The translations under genes were made by a program, and so were the position numbers. A stretch of DNA of 64,000 bases, taken from Symsagittifera roscoffensis (taxonomy: Eukaryota; Xenacoelomorpha; Acoela; Convolutidae). The stretch covers positions 32,898,369 to 32,962,368 of the forward strand of contig NC_087064.1 of the NCBI RefSeq assembly GCF_963678635.1. The letters are read 5' to 3'. The notes under the pieces were generated by a model. That model was not told the DNA's origin, made no database searches, and worked only from the letters and a program-made list of their open reading frames with translations. This document shows positions 61,401 to 64,000 of this stretch, piece after piece (positions within the stretch are counted from its first letter, which is position 1; each line of letters begins with the position of its first letter).

Positions 61401-61755
61401 TCATTCGTTAGATCAATCGTTACATCAAAATTAGTGATGAAATCTCTGCCTAAAATGAATTGGTCAGATTCATTTAGATTCTCCATCACCAGAAAGTTCA
61501 TCCACAAAATGGGTTTTCCTAGGTTTAAGGCTATTTTTGGTGTCCTACCTATAACCCGACGACCCCCTTGTTGGCCGCTGACAGACGTACTCTTGAGTCA
61601 ATCAGGTCATCTTTGTCGAAACCAATTCTTCTCCAGGTCTCAATTGGTATTACACTTAAGACGGCTCCCGTGTCCAACAACCCACGCAGTTGTGTCTTCT
61701 TTCCACGTATGTCCAATGGGTCTTTCTGGAAAATTCGAACAGCTCGACAGTTCAT
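61401..61755 (-). pseudogene. aspartic protease
   Basis: 61755-61549 reads LRGLLDTGAVLSVIPIETW with the DTGA active site; 61548-61401 continues with PKIALNLGKPILWMNFLV and QFILGRDFITNFDVTIDL, then a stop and frameshift before 61400. Same arrangement as the plus copy. The upstream part is replaced by duplicated linker sequence. Confidence 0.8.
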
Positions 61756-61905
61756 CGTCTGTCTCTGACTTAAGTGACTTCACAAGACCTGATGAACATT
61801 TTATTTTCTTCAAGCGTCTCATGATACAAGTTTTATCCCTGCGATTTGAGCAATCAAGAACTTCATTTTCTTTCACATTTTCAAACATTTCATATCTAGT
61901 TTTCA
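61718..61905 (-). repeat. duplicated PR-RT linker fragment D4 (partner 60880-61058)
   Basis: About 185 bp encoding KTRYEMFENVKENEVLDCSN and SGLVKSLKSETDDELSSCSN, placed before the protease although its natural place is after it. Nearly identical to 60880-61058. Confidence 0.85.
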
Positions 61906-62538
61906 CGATAGCTCCCTGAATGGTTTCTTTGACACCGCTATCTTCTGAAGCTCTTCTCCTCCGTACGCATCCTGTTGCTCTAGGTTGTAAGTTCCTACGG
62001 AAGAGTCTGTTTGAAGTTCCCTGTCTTGGTGCCTCCTTTTCTCTTCCGCTAATATCATGCAAAGACTGTCTGGATCAACATCACTCTCCTCCGAGTCATC
62101 CTCCCATTCTTCCGACTCCCCGGACAAATTCTCTTACTCACTGTCTCCTTCTAATTTTGACCACTCCCCGGACTCTTGATCTGGTCCTAGGTGTTCGGCT
62201 TCCTTATTGAACGTCTATTTCTTCTTCCGAAGCATAATCTGTCTTAGTATATCCTCTGGGATCTTCTCAACCAATATCCGCACGACTTCTTTGTCGTCAG
62301 GTTGCCTTATTGTTGAGTCCTCGCCTAGAGCCGCTTCCCCTCTTTTCAATATGATGATTTCCGGATTGTCTTCATCATTGTTCCGGTCTACCGGTTTATT
62401 GTCGGCTAGTTTCTCGAGTAGTCTCTTCAGATCTTCTCCTATCGTCACCCTTCTTGTCTCCACTTCATCGAGATCATAGCTTTTTGCTTTTAGTGTTTCC
62501 CTCACTATCTTCGACCTGAGCATCAATTCCATTGGCAT
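61906..62538 (-). pseudogene. RNase H-integrase tether fragments
   Basis: 62538-62215 (PMELMLRSKIVRETLKAK, VTIGEDLKRLLEKLADN) and 62127-61906 (SGESEEWEDDSEESDVDPDS, ELQKIAVSKKP) match the charged tether of the plus copy. Two TCCGGGGAG words lie at 62116-62128 and 62164-62173. It ends abruptly at duplicated linker D4. Confidence 0.65.
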
Positions 62539-62600
62539 CCCCGTTTTCCTCTCGAGAATTTCTTTCGTCTCATGTTCTCCTGGTAGCTCGGGATGGTCCT

Positions 62601-63485
62601 CTATTGGTTTCCCTCTTTGTCAAGCCACCTCGTTAGCGGGAGACTGTCATACGTCTCCTGGTCCATAAATGAGAAGCCATCTTTGATTTCCGGCCTGTCG
62701 GCCTCCCTCTGCTCCTGTCTCTCGTAAGACTCCGTCTTTTTGCTCAAGTTGTCGGAATTTTGATGTTTAACTCTTGTTCTGTGCTCAATAATCATGTTGT
62801 AACAATCCAGGCGCACTATCCATCTCCCGATGTAGCTCTGGTCCATTGAGTACGTTGTTAACCAACTGAATGCTCCGTTGTCGACTCGCAGCTTGAATGG
62901 CTCGCTACCCAGGTATGCCCTATATTTTTCAACAAAGGTGACTACCGCGAACATGTCCGCTTTGGGTGCTCCATACTTCATCTCTGTATCACTCAAAATT
63001 TTGCTCCCGTAAGCTATAAGTCTCACGACTGTCTTTCCGTTCCATTCCTGTTCTTGGTGGAGTATTCCAGAGATCGCCATCACCGATGCATCCGTGTCCA
63101 GCACGTACATTCCCTTTTCCGTGGGCATCCCCAGCACTGGTGCTTCGCACAACTCCGTTTTGATTCTTGGAAATGATTCCTCCGCTGCGTTATTCCACGT
63201 GAGCTGCTTACCTTTGTGCTTACCTTTGGATATACTTTGTCTGCATAGTCCTTGATGAACTCCCTGTAGTAGTTTGTAAAACCTTAGCTTGTTCTGCCTC
63301 TCCACTAATCCGTTCGTTTGAGGATGGTAGGTTGTTGATTGCGTTTGAGAAATATGCGATCTCCTCATCAGTTCCTTTGTCAGGTCCCCCACGAAGGCTT
63401 TCCTATTGTCCGACTGGAATGTCATCAGACAACCATATCGTGATATCCAGTGCGTCATCAAATGATCACTGAGGCCGTCTGACAT
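62601..63485 (-). pseudogene. chimeric ORF: integrase core fragment fused to RNase H
   Basis: 294 codons open. It starts inside the integrase core (TFQSDNRKAFVGDLTKEL ... NGLVERQN), passes through about 20 shifted residues, and continues with the RT connection and full RNase H (LDTDASVMAISGI, KADMFAVVTFVEKYR, LRVDNGAFSWL, HQNSDNLSKK) and the tether start. The order is reversed relative to normal pol, so the ORF is a rearrangement product and not a functional design. Confidence 0.75.
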
Positions 63486-64000
63486 GTTACCGCTTCTGCC
63501 AGTTTAGTGAAGTGGTCTATAGTTACCAGTATCTGATTGTATCCCGAGTCCGTCATGCAGATCTTCTGATGGTCTATCTGCACGACCTCGCTAAATTCCG
63601 AGCTGTCCACGGACTTAAGTGAGAATTTCAATTTTCTAGGGTCCTTCGCTTGCAATTACAACAAACATGCGTTCACCCACCTTTCGCTAGCCCTTCTCAA
63701 CCCTGGCCAATCAAACCTCTGTACTATTCTTTGTTGTACCTTGTCTATCCTTTGATGCCAATCTGGTCGTGCGATCCGAACAACACTTCCGTCTGGTATA
63801 GCTGTGGTAATATGACGAAATTATGCTTGTGTAATATCTTTTCCTCATCTTTCCTCTTGCAGGCTACCACACCATCAGCTGTGTGATAGAGTAAGTCCCT
63901 TCCCTCCTTGTAGAACTGGCTCAAGATCTTGTAACTATCCTCTTCTAGGTCTCTTTTCTCCTTGTCCCCGGTCCGGATCCATTTGGAGAGGTTGCTCGTC
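63458..64000 (-). pseudogene. integrase zinc finger and start of core, window edge
   Basis: Second copy of the finger region (HQRIDKVQQRIVQRFDWPGL) with a frameshift, then 63655-63458 reads KDPRKLKFSLKSVDSSEF and VVQIDHQKICMTDSGYNQ with the first catalytic Asp. It continues beyond the window on the left side of the minus strand. Confidence 0.75.

Larger units (their letters stand above)
41260..64000 (-). mobile_element. rearranged array of giant gypsy-like element(s), minus strand
   Basis: Segments of the same proteins as the plus element appear on the minus strand, broadly in 5' to 3' order from 64000 to 41260, but with repeated blocks, internal deletions and two different C-terminal modules (49830-46247 and 46158-41260). 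No LTR was seen at either end inside the window. Sequence differences between modules show at least two diverged lineages, and near-identical duplications inside them look recent or arise from misassembly. Confidence 0.8.

Overview
The window is nuclear DNA of an invertebrate animal. The evidence is one KDM5-type histone demethylase gene with the animal domain order and a GT-AG intron, surrounded by eukaryotic retroelements. The phylum cannot be fixed from the sequence. Nothing bacterial, no CRISPR array and no rRNA was seen.

Layout. Positions 1-2678 are AT-rich spacer with one degenerate tRNA-Ser-like relic. Positions 2679-8201 (minus) hold KDM5: two coding exons joined by a 387-bp phase-2 intron, about 1,711 residues. 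Positions 8861-12540 (plus) hold a decayed Penelope-like element (PLE) with RT and GIY-YIG endonuclease; a complete PHD finger sits inside its RT between motifs B and C. Positions 12659-18785 are a nest of LTR-like repeats, including two ~1.4-kb LTRs head to head with a 355-bp spacer, plus a 200-N gap. Positions 16377-40394 (plus) are a ~24-kb Ty3/gypsy-like element: LTR, leader, Gag, two CCHC knuckles, PR, RT, RNase H, a very long tether, the HHCC integrase finger, an acidic extension and a C-terminal macrodomain. After pol come ~9 kb of further coding sequence: a coiled-coil/SGNH-hydrolase ORF and a long polyprotein-like frame of unknown function. Positions 41260-64000 (minus) are a scrambled, repeatedly duplicated array of the same element type, convergent with the plus copy.

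How it fits together. The plus copy keeps RT and RNase H but has lost the integrase core. The minus array keeps an integrase with DD35E spacing and the GPY/F module but has lost the RT palm. Comparing the copies shows that some stops in one are sense codons in the other. It also shows that the macrodomain, the SGNH module and a CX4CX4HXCX4C motif belong to the family. The extra ORFs of this giant macrodomain/SGNH-carrying gypsy-like family are the best candidate for an undescribed system. Both copies are broken, so any function must be judged from intact relatives elsewhere.
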